DNA from: Primula veris
Lineage: Eukaryota > Streptophyta > Magnoliopsida > Ericales > Primulaceae
Length of the DNA: 64,000 nt
Reading direction: 5' to 3'
Assembly (NCBI GenBank): GCA_963682055.1
Contig: OY821743.1
Coordinates: forward strand, 27,824,702-27,888,701
Shown in pieces: positions 33,983 to 47,474 of the stretch; positions within the stretch are counted from its first letter, which is position 1; each line of letters opens with the position of its first letter. Made by a program: the position numbers and the translations under genes. The notes under the pieces were generated by a model. The model saw only the letters and a list, made by a program, of their open reading frames with translations. It had not been told where the DNA came from and did no database searches.

Positions 33983-35707
33983 TAAGAAAGTACCAAAAAA
34001 GTACTACTTTTCAAACGTTATTCCAAAAAACACAAACCAAACTTTTCATTTCATTTAGGTAATATTTTCTCTCTCCTCAACTCTCTCTTCTCCCTCATTT
34101 AAAAACCATCACAGTTTACTTCAACTCTCTATTTTCTCAACTAAAATTTAAATCTATACTCCGACCCACCACTTGCTCATGGGTTGACGGAGACGATGGT
34201 GGTCTGTCGGAGCTCCGGCTAGCTGCCCCGCCACTACCAACTCCAACTAAAAAAAAAATCAAAAAAATCTCAAAATGTTTTTAAAAAATTAAAAATTAAA
34301 AATATGCATACACGTGAAAAAAAGGCACACAGTAAAAAATTATGCATATACAATCTAAAAAATATGCATACATAATAAAAAAAAAAGTTGATAAACAATC
34401 GAAAAATGTGTATGAATTTTTTTGTATTGTGTATGCACTTTTTCCGCATTGTGTATGCATTTTTTTCCGTATTTTTTATGCACTTTTCTATATGTGTATG
34501 CATTTTTTGTATTGTGCATGCATTTTTTTCGCATTGTGTAAACGTTTTCCGCATTGTATATGCACGTTATAGATTTGTATGTATTTTTTTTATTGTATAT
34601 GCACTTTTTTTGTATTGTATATGCACTTTTTCCGCATTGTGTATGCACTTTTTTCGCATATTTTATGCAATTTTTCCGAACTGTGTATACACTTTTTTCA
34701 CATTGTGCATGAACTTTTCTAGATGTATATGCAGTTTTTCTAATTATGTAATGCACTTTTCTGATAGTGTATGCACTTTTCTGAATGTGTATGACTTTTT
34801 CGGATTATGTATGCACTTTATCTCGATTGTGTATACATTTTTTTCACGATTGTGTATGCAGCTATTTTAGATTGTGTATGCATCTTTTTCATGGTTGTGT
34901 ATGCATACCTTTTTGATTGTTTATGAACATTTTTCACGATTGTGTATGCGTATATTTTTTATTTGTGTATGCACATTTTCTGTATTGTGTATGCGCATTT
35001 TCGAGATTGTGTATGCACATTTTTTGGATTATTTATGAACTTTTATCGATTTTTTTTTTACTTGTTTTTTAAATTTTTTGAGTGGAGGTTGTAAGTTGTG
35101 TATACACATTTTTTATACTGTGTATGAACCTTTTCGTGATTGTGTATCCATTTTTATCGATTTCTTTATTTTGATTTTTTTTTTGAATTTTTTTGAGTTG
35201 AGCTTTGAGATTGTGTATACATATTTTTGTATGTACTTTTCGCGATTGTTTTAGCACCTTTTTTGGATTGTCTATGCACTTTTTTCTCAATTTAATTTTT
35301 TTGATTTGTTTTTTTAAATTTTAAGGATTTTTTTTTCTTGATTTTTTTAATAAGTTTTTTTTAAAAATTATTTAGTTTTTGATTTTATTTATTTATTTAT
35401 TTTTAATTTTTTTTTTTTTAGTGGAGGTTGGTGACGATGACGGCGGTCCGCCGGAGCTCCGGCAGCCCACCACCGTCGCCGCCAATCCATGGACAAGTGG
35501 TGGGTCGGAGTATATGTCCAACCTCTAGTTGAGGAGCTAGAGAGTTGGAGTGGAGTGTGGTGTGGTGATTTTGAGATAAGGAAAGAGGGGGCAAAAACTA
35601 GAAATTTTAGGCAAAAATATAAATTAGTACCTAAATGAAACAAAAGGTCCGAGGTATGACCTTTTAGGAATATTTGACCTTGGTTGATACTTTTTTGGCA
35701 TTGCCCC
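33983..35707. mobile_element. Type 2 TIR/minisatellite element, complete, unit 2
   Basis: Left TIR 33983-34248 and right TIR 35420-35707 are inverted relatives. Shared landmarks are CCAAAAAAGTA near the outer ends, CATTTCATTTAGGTA, ACTCCGACCCACCACTTG, GGAGCTCCGGC and CCAACTCC. The interior is A-rich, then repeats in reverse orientation (TATGCATACA, 34300-34390), then many GTGTATGCAC repeats to 35283, then T-rich. The whole is therefore symmetric around a minisatellite. No protein or clear TSD seen. A long-TIR Mutator-like or foldback element is possible. Confidence 0.7.
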
Positions 35708-35708
35708 T

Positions 35709-35943
35709 ATTTTAATTTTAATTAAGCGTAGGCTGCATAAGTTGTTTCCCAATCTTTTGCTCGGGTAGTATTAGTTAATATATTTTAAAGTTATATTTTA
35801 ATTTTAATTAAGGGTAGACTACACAAGTGGTTCCCCAATCTTTACTAGGGTTTTATTACTTAATATATTTTAATATTATATTTTTATTTTTATTTAACGG
35901 TAGGTAATACAAGTGTTACCAATGTTTTGTTAGGGCTTTATTG
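35709..35943. repeat. 85-bp direct repeats at unit 2/unit 3 boundary
   Basis: Same three-copy cluster as at 16268, starting directly after the right TIR that ends at 35707. Confidence 0.8.
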
Positions 35944-36933
35944 TTTGTGATCGCCGAGTTTTAAAATAATCTGAATATATATGTAGTGTATTATTTTGGT
36001 TTATATTTTTATTTTTTTCGATCATCAGATTAAAATGCAAAAGTTCCAATAGTTAATAAAAGAGAAGTGTGAGAATGGAGTGGGAGTCTTGTATTCCCCT
36101 TCCTAACATTAGCGGAGGATCGAATTAGCTATAAGCCTCTTTCAAAAAAAAAAAGAATTAGCTGTAAACCGGTGCGCATAATCTCTTATTATAAGTGAGA
36201 GATAATCTCTATTGCAATATATATTATGTTATCAATTATCATAGCCAATCAGAGACTAAATCAAATCACATTTTCTATAATTCTTTCTTATGCTTCTATT
36301 TCAACTTTTTTTTTTTGGCCCAAAAAATAATCAATACAAATTGCTTCTATTTCAAGTTTCAACCCAGCAAGATACATATATTTAAGTTCCAACGTGATCC
36401 GCATTTAACAATTTCAAAGGTATTTTAATTATTTTTTTATAAATGAACTGAAAGGTGAAATGAAAGGGTTACACTACCTCAAATAACGAAATGATCATTG
36501 CTCGACTGTATCTGAAAGATATGCAAGCAAGTTTTTAAATCTTGGACAAAATTAGACTTATCCAGCTAGAATAAAGACAGGTTCAGTTTAAAATTGCACA
36601 CCAAATACAACACATCTGAGATAAAAAGAAACTATGTGCATCTAAAAACCATTATGAAACAAGCTCGCAGCTTCCCAACCCTTGAAACACTTGGTAGTAG
36701 TTAGGGAAGAAAGTTTGAAAATCTTCATAAGAAATCAGAAGAATAAAATGCCACGAAATTTGATCTAGTATCGATCTCTAGTTAAATAAAAAATGCATCG
36801 GTCAAGATTTCTCATGAGCACAATCATCGGTTCTGTTTCTATCTCGATATGGACTATATTCTTTGACATCATCTCTATGTGGACTTCAAGCATCCATGAT
36901 ATTCACGTTGTTTCCATTGTTAAGTTTCCATCC
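35944..36933. other. Non-coding 3' flank of LOR-A (unit 3)
   Basis: Collinear with 165-1155. Nothing coding. Confidence 0.55.
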
Positions 36934-37816
36934 TCAATTTTTATTTCTTATTAATCCATAAAATGTCGTAAGCGCTACTATTAGAGACCGGTCCGCATTA
37001 GGGTCTATTAGAAAACTTAGCATATCATTTCCTAAGACAAGGCCAGAGATTGTTTCTGCTTTACATGCGTTATCACCAAAATAAAATTAGAATCTTTAAC
37101 ATATACGTTCTCTCTATAGGCTATGCAAATCAAAGTTTTTAGAGCTAAATTAAACCTTTTAAGACTCATTTGAAGCCTAGATATTAAATTTCAAGTTTCA
37201 GCTTCTCTTATAAAGTTCCTAAACATCTACGAAGTACTTGATTTATCTTACCTCTGTGGTGATACATTGTCGGTCGTCAATTATCTTGAAAGATTGTTTA
37301 TTATTGCGTTCTCCTTCAATTTTATAAATATTTTCTTCACCTTCATTTAGTCCGACAATAGCTTCATAAGCTAAAATCCCTTTCCGAGTTGATCTTTTCT
37401 TTCTCATTTGAAACCATGGCTTCTCATTTATCCTCCCTGGACAATCATTTATGTGGCCATTCCAACACCCAATCATCTGAAATTTCTGTAAAAATAAGAA
37501 AATCCAATCAGTTTGTAACTTAAATTAAAATTTAGAGTCTTACTTGAAACTTTTTTTTTGTGGTTAAGCTGCAAACATATTGTACCTTGCGTATAATAGA
37601 GCATGTGACATTTCCTTTAAGATCCATCAGATAAATTTCATTGCTTGGTGTATTGTCATAATTAGCAACACGATAAACAATTTGGCCAACTGAATTATAC
37701 ACTGTGCACCCGTTTCCATTTAGTACAAGCGACTTTCACCTTATCGTGAACGTTTCTCTTTCTGATGAAGAAGAAGAACAAGAAGAATTAGAGGTTTGGG
37801 GATATATTTGAGCCAT
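36934..37816 (-). pseudogene. LOR pseudogene, half A, unit 3 (nonsense codon 27)
   Basis: Exon 1 37816-37544, exon 2 37476-37252, exon 3 37058-36934. The homopolymer is nine T, as in unit 1, but Leu27 (TTA) is TGA at 37736-37738, so translation from MAQIYPQ would stop at once. A nearby Thr20 to Arg change is also private to this copy. The exon 3 deletion is shared with the other A copies. Confidence 0.85.
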
Positions 37817-37869
37817 TCTAGACAAATGAAGAAAGTTGTTTTTGTAAAAGTAGACTGCTATCATGATAT

Positions 37870-37877
37870 GCTATATA
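37870..37877 (-). promoter_or_regulatory. Candidate TATA box of LOR-A, unit 3
   Basis: Identical motif and spacing to the unit 1 copy. Confidence 0.33.
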
Positions 37878-39070
37878 CTCTAAAAAACACTAGTGTTGTT
37901 ATCTGATTTTGTTTAATTGTAAATGGGAGTGTGGAAATTTGATTTTATTAGGCTGTTGGTACTTGGTAGGCTGTTGTGAGATAGTCTCAAATATGCTCGG
38001 ATCAAGCACAGCTATGGCGGAGGTGGGAAAACCCTAGTTATGAGGTTGAAGATGAGAGAGACAGTATTTTTATTTTGTGTCTGAATTTCCAGAATTATTG
38101 TGTAATAGAATATGGGACTAATCTTAGTCATATGATTATGTTGTGTTGTTTAATTATAAACCATCATATTATATCCGGTGGAAGTTGTTAGGTTTAGTAG
38201 AAAGAGTGTGCTCATCTAAGGATTAGGAGAAAGCAGTTTAATAACAACGGTATAACTTCCATAATTTCAAATATTTTCGTACTACTATATATAGGATGGT
38301 ATTGTAACAGATGAGTGATATCATAAATATAAAAAAGTTCTTGTTGTTGCTTTATATTCAATTTTTCCGATGGAACTGTAATCTAATTTTCAGAAGTCTA
38401 TTAAAATTTGTTCTAGTACACTACATAGGCCATATAATTACTATATTAGCTCACGTTGAGAACGTGTATATGTAAACTTTTTACCTATTTTAGTATTTCT
38501 AGTCAACTAATTTTGGGAATTATTGTACGTTAATAGTACTTGTAGCTTGAAATGATCTCCTATTAGGTTCTCTTAGCTTCGATTGCAAAAAGCTACGTAG
38601 TTTCATAATTATGAACAAACTAAGAGTTGATCCGACCACCGACAGGAACAATCACGCTCTCATTATCGATTCCTTTGAGAGGCATGGGTTATGTTGACAG
38701 ATTGTTATCTGTTTACACCTTTCCAATGAATCAATCAAAAAAATTAGATATTTAGGAAAAATATACAAAAGTAAAAGCAACAGTTCTATTGTTAGTACTA
38801 TCAAAAATGTATAGAATGTAATAGACATTGCATTAATTTTTATTTTACAGTTCTAGCTAGTTCAAGGACTGAACTGAAGGAAGCTAGATGAATTAAATTT
38901 CATTTTTAAATTAGGTTCTCCTGAAAAGTTTCAGAAACACATAAAAAACGATTAATTTAAAAGAAGCGTAAAAAAATTATTTCCTACGTGCCTACGCAGC
39001 TATAAATCCATGATTATCGGGCCTCTTTGTGCCAGTGTTATATAGGGATCCCTGATAAAGAAGCTTTATG
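37878..39070. other. Upstream non-coding region of LOR-A (unit 3)
   Basis: Collinear with 2103-3294, with a 3-bp deletion near 38886. Nothing recognised. Confidence 0.5.
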
Positions 39071-39204
39071 TGACCCCTGATAAAACTTACAACAAAAATG
39101 TATATAACCTAATTTAATTCATGAGAATCAACTTAAACCTACAAGTCTCAAAATGAACCAACTCATGACATAACAAAACATCACAGAAAACATGAAAAAT
39201 CTGC

Positions 39205-39667
39205 CTACATTAGAGACTTGAGTGACCTAGCCTTGATCGTCTTTCGAGCTCTCTTGACCCTCCCAATCTCCCCGTTCTCATCATCGTCGCTATAAAAATC
39301 TTTGACATAATGTTTCCCTCCGTTGACTTTCTTATCTAGTGGTTTAGTTCGCTCTTTCGTACCCTTCGCCCCACGTTCCTTGGTCAACCAGAGACCAAAA
39401 TTAGAGTAGAAATAGTAAACTGAATCGGGAGGAGGGGCCACTTTCTGAGTTGCCCTCTTCTTTGTACGGTTAGTCGCAGCAACAGCTGTCACGACTGACT
39501 AGCCGAGGTGATACACGAAGACAGCTTGACCCTCGGCCACCTCGTGTATACACTTCTATGTCTCCCCGTCCGTCATCCCATATAAAGACGCATCATCCAC
39601 GTCATCATTTGGCAACAACAACAGTACATTGTACTTAATGGGATCGTCGATTTTCATTGAATCAACG
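39205..39667 (-). pseudogene. Gene X last exon, left arm, half A, unit 3 (retains frame in second half)
   Basis: 463 bp, one base longer than in units 1, 2 and 4. The reading frame runs unbroken from TAVAATNRTKKR to the terminal TAG, and the length (1 + 3n) fits the phase of the upstream 65-bp exon. The two upstream TAG codons are still present, so it remains a pseudogene. Confidence 0.62.
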
Positions 39668-39916
39668 CTGTAACAACCAAATCCAACAAAACCTAATGTA
39701 TCTTATCTCATCTAATCTTAGTTAATTTTTCAAAATTCAACAAATCCAATGTTGAACAAGTACCATAAGTTCGCAAAACGCATCGAATATTCCGAAACTT
39801 GATGCGTTTTTTTTAACTTAAGGTACATGTTCCGTATTGGATTGGATGAATTTTGAAATTAAGTAAGATTAGACGAGATAAGATACATTAGCTATTGTTG
39901 GATTTGGTTATTGAAG

Positions 39917-40368
39917 CATTAATTTGATGAAAATCGATGATTCTATTGAATACATCGAATTGTTGTTGTTGTCGAATGATGATATGGACGATGCGTATTT
40001 ATGTGGGATGACGGACGGGAACACGTGAAAGTGTATGCACGAGGTGGCCGACGGTTAGGCTATCTGCGTGAATTATCTCCGCCAGTCAGTCGTGACAGCT
40101 GCTGCCGTGACTGACCGTACGAAGAAGAGGGTCTTTTCAGAATGTGGTCCCTCCTCTGGATTGATTGTACTATTTCTACTCTGATTTTGGTCCATGGTGG
40201 ACCAAGTAAGGTGGGGCTAAGGGTACGAAAGACCGGACTAAACCTATAGATATGGAAGTCGAAGGAGAAAACGAATTTGTCAATGATTTTGATAACGATG
40301 ATGATGTGAACAAAAAGATTGGGAGGGCCAAGAGAGCTCGTAAACCGATCAAGGATAGCTTTAGATGA
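39917..40368 (+). pseudogene. Gene X last exon, right arm, half A, unit 3
   Basis: Same inverted copy, truncated by the hAT-like element. Confidence 0.58.
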
Positions 40369-41042
40369 TGTGAAACGAACCGTACAAAGCTATGTTCATG
40401 TTCATGTTTATGAAATAAAATATTTTTTCGTGTTCAGTTCTATTTCAGTTAAATACGAATGAACATTTGATGAACATGAACCTAAGGTTGGACGAGCCGA
40501 ACACGAGTTGTTCGTGAACGTCCAATTTCATTCAAAATATTCCATAGCTAAAAAAATTAGTATTTTTTTTTCTTTCTTTTTAGAATATATTTTAATCTTA
40601 TCATTTATTCTTATATTGTTGACTTTGATAAACTTGTTTACAGATAAATAAATCGTTAGTTAATTAATTTATTTTACATTGTAACACAAATTTGTTTTAG
40701 CCTTATGTTTATATATTCTAATAAAGTATAATTTTTTTTTTAAATATGTATAATTGATTACTTTAATGAGTCGATAACTTAAAAATAAAGTCGGTCATTG
40801 TATTTACAGTACGATCATATAAATTACCTTAATAAGTTGAAATAATACAAACACGCCATTAATATACGAACTCGATTTTAGACAAACCGAACAGAGTCTT
40901 GTTCATATTTAGTCCACTTAATAGACGAACACTATAATATTGTTCATTATCATGTTCGTTTATAAAAGAATGAACATGAACCGAACGATAGCCGAGACGA
41001 ACACGAGCGATTCTACGAACGGCTCATCTCATTTACAGCCCT
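40359..41042. mobile_element. hAT-like element, half A, unit 3
   Basis: AAGGATAG at 40351-40358 and 41043-41050. Shares a one-base deletion (aataagttgaaat) with unit 2. Confidence 0.8.
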
Positions 41043-41450
41043 AAGGATAGATCACTCAAGTCTCTAACATAGGAAGATTTCTTATGTTTTCTGCGATATT
41101 TTGTTGTGTCATGAGTTGGTTCATTTTGAGAATTATAGTTTTAAGTTGTTTTTCTTGAGTTAAATAATGTCATAAACATTGAGGTTGTAAGTTTTATCGG
41201 GGGTCACTGGTGACGATAGGGTATTATCTTTCCTTTGGCCGTAATTTGACAGAAAGAGGATATTTAGGGAGGCGTCTAATATATCTAATCTCATCTAATT
41301 GCTAAATCCACCCAATCAAATGCTCAACAAGTAACATAAACGAAAAAAGGGCAACTATAATCGAAAACCCTCGTTGCTCAAATCCTAAATCAAACAAACT
41401 CGATACACAATAAAAACACCAATTAAATAACAAAAAAAGTAGTATATTAC

Positions 41451-41515
41451 CTCTCGACGTCCCCGACAGAGTTCCCTGAGCTCCCATCCGGTGTAACACA
41501 TTTAACTTCGTCGAT
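41451..41515 (-). pseudogene. Candidate 65-bp exon of gene X, half A, unit 3
   Basis: Identical splice sites and length. This pairs with the 463-bp last exon that keeps the correct phase. Confidence 0.45.
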
Positions 41516-42320
41516 CTACATTTATATCGAAAATCAACAAAACTATTAACAAAATCATCAATCAGAGTCCAATAGAGCCTATATACATGCATAACTATAT
41601 ATATAACATCTAACAAGTGACACATTTCGTTTAATCTAATTAAGGTTATTCACCAAACTCTAATAACCAGTGTACGGATATACCCTAATAATATATCACA
41701 TAACCGAAATGGAGCTGAGAAAGAGTCTAATCAAGTGCATAAAAGTATGCATTGATACATATATAATTATATAAATATAGCTGAGTGGGGAAGAGGATGT
41801 ATGTCCCAGGGAATGAAAAACAGAAAGTAAAAAGAACGCATCCATATGAGATATTAAACGTAAGGTAGAAAGGAAAATAATACAAAGTTAGTACTGGCCA
41901 ATTTTGTACCAAGCAAAAACTTAGCTGAAAGTGTAAGGTTTATGTTAGTTTTTTGGTAATTTAAATATTTAAATCGAGCCTTTTCTATTTGAATCAAGCT
42001 TTTTAGAACATTAATTTTTTGCAATCAATATCTATTAAGAACAGCAATAGCCATGATAGTCCAAAATAACACAATACAAGGCTTGGATCACAGCTTTAAG
42101 GGCACACGGCTCTTGCTACTTTCAAGGATTAATGAAGTATTTAATAACTTTCATTAACAATAATTTAACTACAATAATTATGTTTTGTGTTTAATTTAAA
42201 CAAGAAAGGCAATGATTTTTTTAAAAAGGTTACCGTGTTAGCGATCTCATAACCATAAAGTAAAAGAGTCTGTGATGGCCGGTCACCGACTTTTAGGATA
42301 ATTCAAATAGGACACCTGGG
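41516..42320. other. Non-coding region between X exon and LINE (unit 3)
   Basis: Collinear with unit 2. Nothing recognised. Confidence 0.55.
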
Positions 42321-42915
42321 TTTGTGCCTAAGACTTTGATCAAAGAATTATTAAAGGATGGAGAATACCTGTTTAAACATGTGGCGCGAGAAGGTATCAA
42401 AACTGCTGATCTCCTTGCAAATTGGGAGAGTAACATCGTTTCTTCTTGTCTGGGTGACTTTCCTAAGCTATTGAAAGGGATTATTTTTACATAAGCAAAA
42501 GGGTTTTCTAATCTAAGGTTTAGATGAAGATGGAGAAAAGTGGACAGATGAGAGGTTCTCTCTCTTAGGGTTTTTTCCTAAAAAAAAATGAAGAGGTGGA
42601 AATGAAGAGGTGGGAGATGACAGATGTTATTACATCTATTATCATTCAGTCCCTCAAGTTTCCTTCGCTAGTCTATTGAGTCCAAATTTTGCAGTTTCTG
42701 GAATCTAAGTTTCATTTATTTCAATTGGATGTAATAGTTTGCTATTATTTCTTTTGGGTCGCTAAGTTTGTAAATCTATATGTAATTACTCTTGTTTTTT
42801 ACTGTGGGGTAATTTTACCTTCAGTTTTCATTAATAAAATGTGGGTTTTCCCACTAATAATTTTTTAAAAAATAAAAAAATAAAAAACCTGCCTTTGTGC
42901 CTAAGACTTTGATCA
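42321..42915 (+). mobile_element. 5'-truncated LINE, unit 3
   Basis: TSDs 42321-42342 and 42894-42915. Ile variant of the RNase H motif. Confidence 0.9.
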
Positions 42916-44087
42916 TGGCCCAATCAATTTACAATTTGATTTATTCATTTTAGTGATTGTTACTGATGGAAGTTGCCGTAAAATTTTAGTGATGGTTTCT
43001 GATCACAGAAGCTTCCATCAAACGGGATTTTCGATTTTGATTATAAATAATAGAAAAAACAACCAGTGAGCCAATGATAAAAAATCAGTCATCATACGTA
43101 GTGATTATGATTATAAATAATCTGATCCGTGTGCAAATCATACACAATTGGTCATGCATAGTGATTAAAATAAAAAAATCATCTATTTCATGTTTTGATT
43201 TTTGAGGTTGAAGATGTACGTGCCAGGATTACACCAAAACAAATTCTTGTAGATACACTGCAGCTCCGATTTATTGGCTGCATTTTAGAGATAGAAAGAG
43301 ATAGGGGCGTAAAATTAGGAGAAGATATTTTAGTCAGGTTTTTTACAGGTGGTTTTGTGATTTTAAAGTGGATTTTTAATACCTTAAATAGAAACAAAAC
43401 TAATTTGATTTTCTTACTATAAGCCGCCGCCAGGTTATATATCTAGCAAAATTAGGTGCCTTTGTTAATTAGGGTTTCTCCAACACTGAATTATTACAAC
43501 TTTAAATTAATAAAGTAAATTATTTAAGAAATAATTATAGAGTTTTTTAGGAGAGGCCTACAAAACAGACGAGCCTCTAGGACACATAAGCTATACACAA
43601 TCTCGGGAACTGCACAACCGTGAACTACATAAACAATCGGTGAAAATAAAACTTTTTTGGGAAGGAAGTTTAGAATTATTGCTTTTCAAAAATATAGTTT
43701 GGTACTTTTAATTGATCAAATATAAGAAGGTATACTCTTCTGAGTTCTACCATAAACCTTGCCTCTAGGACATAACCTAATTTCCGCACAAATTTTTATA
43801 TATACAAAAAACGGCGTGATTTTGATTGAAAATATGAAGATAAAAAAGATTTTTTATAAAACGAATTTTTTTTATGACGCCAAAAAAAAATTCGCACCTA
43901 CGTTGCTTATATCTCTACCGCTTGACATCGTCCCACTGGCATCGAAAGACAGGACAATATAGAGTACGTGCTCTTTGAATAATAAATGCACAAATACGTA
44001 CTGGCAAACGAAAAAAGTAGTCTCGACGTACGAACAAGAACTTTTAAGAGAGAGATAAAGCAATGGAAGATGATTCCCTAGAATTAA
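42916..44087. other. Unassigned region, unit 3
   Basis: Collinear with 7019-8190. From about 43900 it shares variants with unit 4 against units 1 and 2. Confidence 0.5.
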
Positions 44088-45097
44088 TAGTTAATTAATG
44101 ACTGGTCTCAAAAGACGAAACTATTAGTCTCTCTCCCAAACTTATTTAAGAATTGGTATTATATTTTAAAACTATACAAGCATTAGTCCAATTCCACCTA
44201 ATTACCCAATAAAAATTTAAAAAATTTGAAAAAATAGGAAAAACTCAAAAGTAACAAAAATTTGAAAAAATTAGAACAAGATGCGAAAAAGCTGAAAAAC
44301 CTTTAAAAAAGTCGGGAACCCAAAAAAAACCAAGAAAATGGTAAAAAAAAAAAAAAGGAAAAATCCAAAATCACCTAAAAAATGAAAAAAAAAAACGTCA
44401 AAACTGTTTAGAAAAACTTACACTAATTTGAAATAACTCAAAATGACTCTGACTATTTTGCAAATGAATTAAAATTACTCAGACTGTTTTTAAAATGAAT
44501 CTGAGTGTTTTTAAAATTAAATGACTCAAAATAACTCAGATTATTTTAAAAATTACTCAGACTTTTTTTAAAATGACTGAAAATGACTCATACCGTTTTT
44601 AAAATGAATTCGAATATTTTTAAAATGACTTAGAATGTTTTTTAAATAACTTAAAATAACTCGGCATATTTTTAAAATGGCTCAAAAAGACTCAAAATAC
44701 TTTTAGAGTGACTAATACGTTTTTAAAATGACTAAAAATAATTCAAATTTGGTTAGAATGTTTTTAAAATGACTCGAAATGACTCAGAATGTCTCAAAAT
44801 GACTCAGACTGTTTATATTGACTGAGAAGTTTCTAAATGCTTCAGACTGTTTAAAAATTACTCACACTAATTTTTTAAAATGACTCTTACTTTTTATCAA
44901 AATTATGATATGGTTTTTGTATTTTTAATGAATTTAGATTTTTCTTTGGATTTTCAAAATGTTTTTTTGGGTTTTTTTTATATTTTTTTATATTTTAAGT
45001 TTTTTTCTGAATTTTTTTATTTTTATTGGTTAGTTAGGGAGGATTGGACCAATCGTTAAATAGTTTTTAAAAAATAGACCAGTGATCATTAATTAGT
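44088..45097. mobile_element. TIR/minisatellite element type 1, unit 3
   Basis: Same structure. Shares several substitutions with unit 4 (atggtttttg, tttatttttattgg, gctactacc). Confidence 0.65.
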
Positions 45098-45245
45098 TTC
45101 CAAAGCTACTACCTATCTGAAATTTACCGGTTTTGTCAGGAATTTGAAATTATATTTTTGTAGTTGCTTTAATGCTTTATATGTAGTTAGTCTTGTGGTC
45201 CAGTTAAAATTACAAGATGCGCATGAGAGGAAAGAAAAAATAGGC

Positions 45246-45308
45246 TTAGAATGTTTTTAAAATGACTCGAAATGACTCAGAATGTCTCAAAATGACTCAG
45301 ACTGTTTA
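45246..45308 (+). repeat. 63-bp templated copy, unit 3
   Basis: Exact copy of 44753-44815. Confidence 0.85.
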
Positions 45309-46216
45309 GGCAGGTTCTTTTAAATGGAAGTTTCTGCATGTTTACGTTATTTGTTTTTTCACTTTGTGTTTGTAAGTACAAATTGCATCTGTTTAAATAA
45401 TAGTTTCAGTTAATAGAATGGAAATTGTTATCAGCATACTAACATTAGCGGAGGATCGAATTAGCTGTACGCCTGTGTTGATATGATATATACAGGCCGG
45501 TGTTCATAATCTCTTATTATAAGTGAGAGATGATCCGTTGCACTATATATTATGTTATCATTAGCCACTGAGAGCTGACTAAATTAATTTACATTTTCTA
45601 TGATTCTTTCTTATGCTTCTATTTCAAGTTTCAACTCAGCAAAAACACGATAAATATATATAAATTCAAACTTGATCCGCATTTAACAATTTTAAAAGAA
45701 TTTTAATTTGATTATTAAAAAAGAACTTAAAGGTGAAATGAAAGGGTTACACTACCTCAAATAATGAAATGATTGCTTGGCTGTATCTGAAAGATCACAA
45801 GCAAGTTTTTAAACCTTCAATAAAATTAGACTTATCCAGCTAGAATAAAGAAAGGTTCAGTTTAAACATTGAACACCAAATACAAGATATCAGAGATAAA
45901 AATAAACTATGTGCACCTAAAAACCATTATGAAACAAGCTCGCAGCTTTCCAACCTTTGAAACACTTGGTAGTTATCGAAGAAAGTTCAAAATCTTAATA
46001 AGAAATGAGAGGAATAAAATTCCTCGCAATTTGATCTAGTATATGAAAAATGCAGTCAGGATTTCCTGTAATCACAATCACTGGTTCTGTTTCTCTATCG
46101 ATGTACTATATTCTTTGTCATCTTTGGCATCATCTCTATGTGGAATTCAATCCCCCATAATATTCACATTGTTTCCATTGTTGACCAGTTTCCATCCTCA
46201 ATTTTTCTTTCTTATT
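45309..46216. other. Start of half B, unit 3
   Basis: Collinear with 9412-10319. Shares variants with unit 4 (tttaaataatag, ctctatcgatg, atcccccat). Confidence 0.55.
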
Positions 46217-46226
46217 AATCCATAAA

Positions 46227-46798
46227 CAGGGGCGGAGCCAGAATGTTTGGGGTTGCCAAAATAGTAACACATAATTCAGAGTATAAAAAACGGAAAATCC
46301 GAACTTATACTGTATTAAATAGTCAAGTTCTCGTATATGAAATAAAAGTTTCAAATTTTAGAATATTAGTGAAGTAAACAATTCGTGCTACGAATTTTGT
46401 AATTTTTACCCACAAAAAACTATTTGATACAAAAGATTTCAATTATTTATTTTGCATATAACCTCCTAAAGTTCCTATAAAATTGTATTTGCAACCCACT
46501 ATGATATTATACATTATTTTTTTTATTTATTCTTTTCACAACACAACTTGTCGCTTGTTTGCATGTTGCAATAATTTATTATTTTTTAACTGGTACAAGT
46601 AACAATACATGAAAATTCTTAGTGTGTTATTGCAAAAATAATATATAATTTTAAAATGGGTTGTCGAAAAAAATAATAAATGGTTGTCAGAATACCTTTT
46701 ATATAAATTATTTTTAAAAACACTACTAAAATTTTTAAATTTTAAAAAATTGTGAGATTACCGCAGCAACTCCTTTCCATATATATGTGCCGCAACTG
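46227..46798. mobile_element. CAGGGGCGG-ended transposon, unit 3
   Basis: AATCCATAAA at 46217-46226 and 46799-46808. Confidence 0.82.
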
Positions 46799-47474
46799 AA
46801 TCCATAAAATGTCTTAGGAACTACTATTAGAGACCGGTCCGCATTTGGCTCTATCACAAGGCTTAGCACATCATTTCCTAAGACAACTCCTGAGGATTGA
46901 TTTTGCTTTACATGTGTTATCACCAAAATAAAATTAGAATCTTTAACATATACTGTTTAGTTTTTATTTCTGTTATCCATCCATGTAATTTCTTTTTGTT
47001 ACACTTTATTGCACATCAGCTTTTGCTGGTTTTGTGGGGTTTTTCACCATATTTTTATTTTTTCATCATATTATAAATAAAAATGTGGGGTTTCCAAAGA
47101 AGGTATGCAAATTAAAGTTTTTATCTTCAAAAATATACCTTTTAAGTCTCTTTGAACTTGTGAACCTTAGATATTAATTTTCATGTCCGAGCTTCCATTT
47201 GCTTACTAATTAACTCTTAAAGATCCTAAACAAAGACTTGATTTAGCACCTCTGCAGCGATTTGTTTCTGGTCATCAATTATTTTGAAAGACTGTTTATT
47301 ATTGCGTTCTCCATCAATTTTATAAATAATTTCTTGACCTTCATTTAATTCGACCGTAGCTTGGTAAGCTAAAATTCCATTCAGGGTTGAGCTTTTCTTT
47401 CTCATTTGAAACCATGGCTTCTCATTTATCCTCCCGGAACAATCATTTTTATAGCCATTCCAACACATAATCAT
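46799..47474 (-). pseudogene. LOR pseudogene, half B, unit 3
   Basis: Exon 2 47474-47250 and exon 3 46905-46799. Protein identical to the unit 1 B copy. Confidence 0.82.

Larger units (their letters stand above)
31637..34619. other. Half-B segment kept only in unit 2
   Basis: Aligns to half A from about 5845 to 8190, but without the LINE and without about 350 bp after the LINE site. It holds the LINE empty site, an internal duplication, a fragment of the type 1 TIR element (33262-33350), unique AT-rich sequence with a TA run, and the left TIR of the type 2 element. Homology to half A shows the segment is ancestral. Confidence 0.8.
16339..35779. repeat. Tandem macro-repeat, unit 2 (19,441 bp, longest form)
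   Basis: Collinear with unit 1, but half B continues for 2,983 bp (31637-34619) that units 1 and 3 lack. The extra DNA is paralogous to half A, so this is the more ancestral form and the other two carry a deletion. It is the only unit with both TIRs of the GTGTATGCAC minisatellite element. Confidence 0.95.
39071..41206. repeat. Large inverted repeat, half A, unit 3
   Basis: Same structure. The X exon in the left arm has kept one base that units 1, 2 and 4 lost. Confidence 0.87.
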
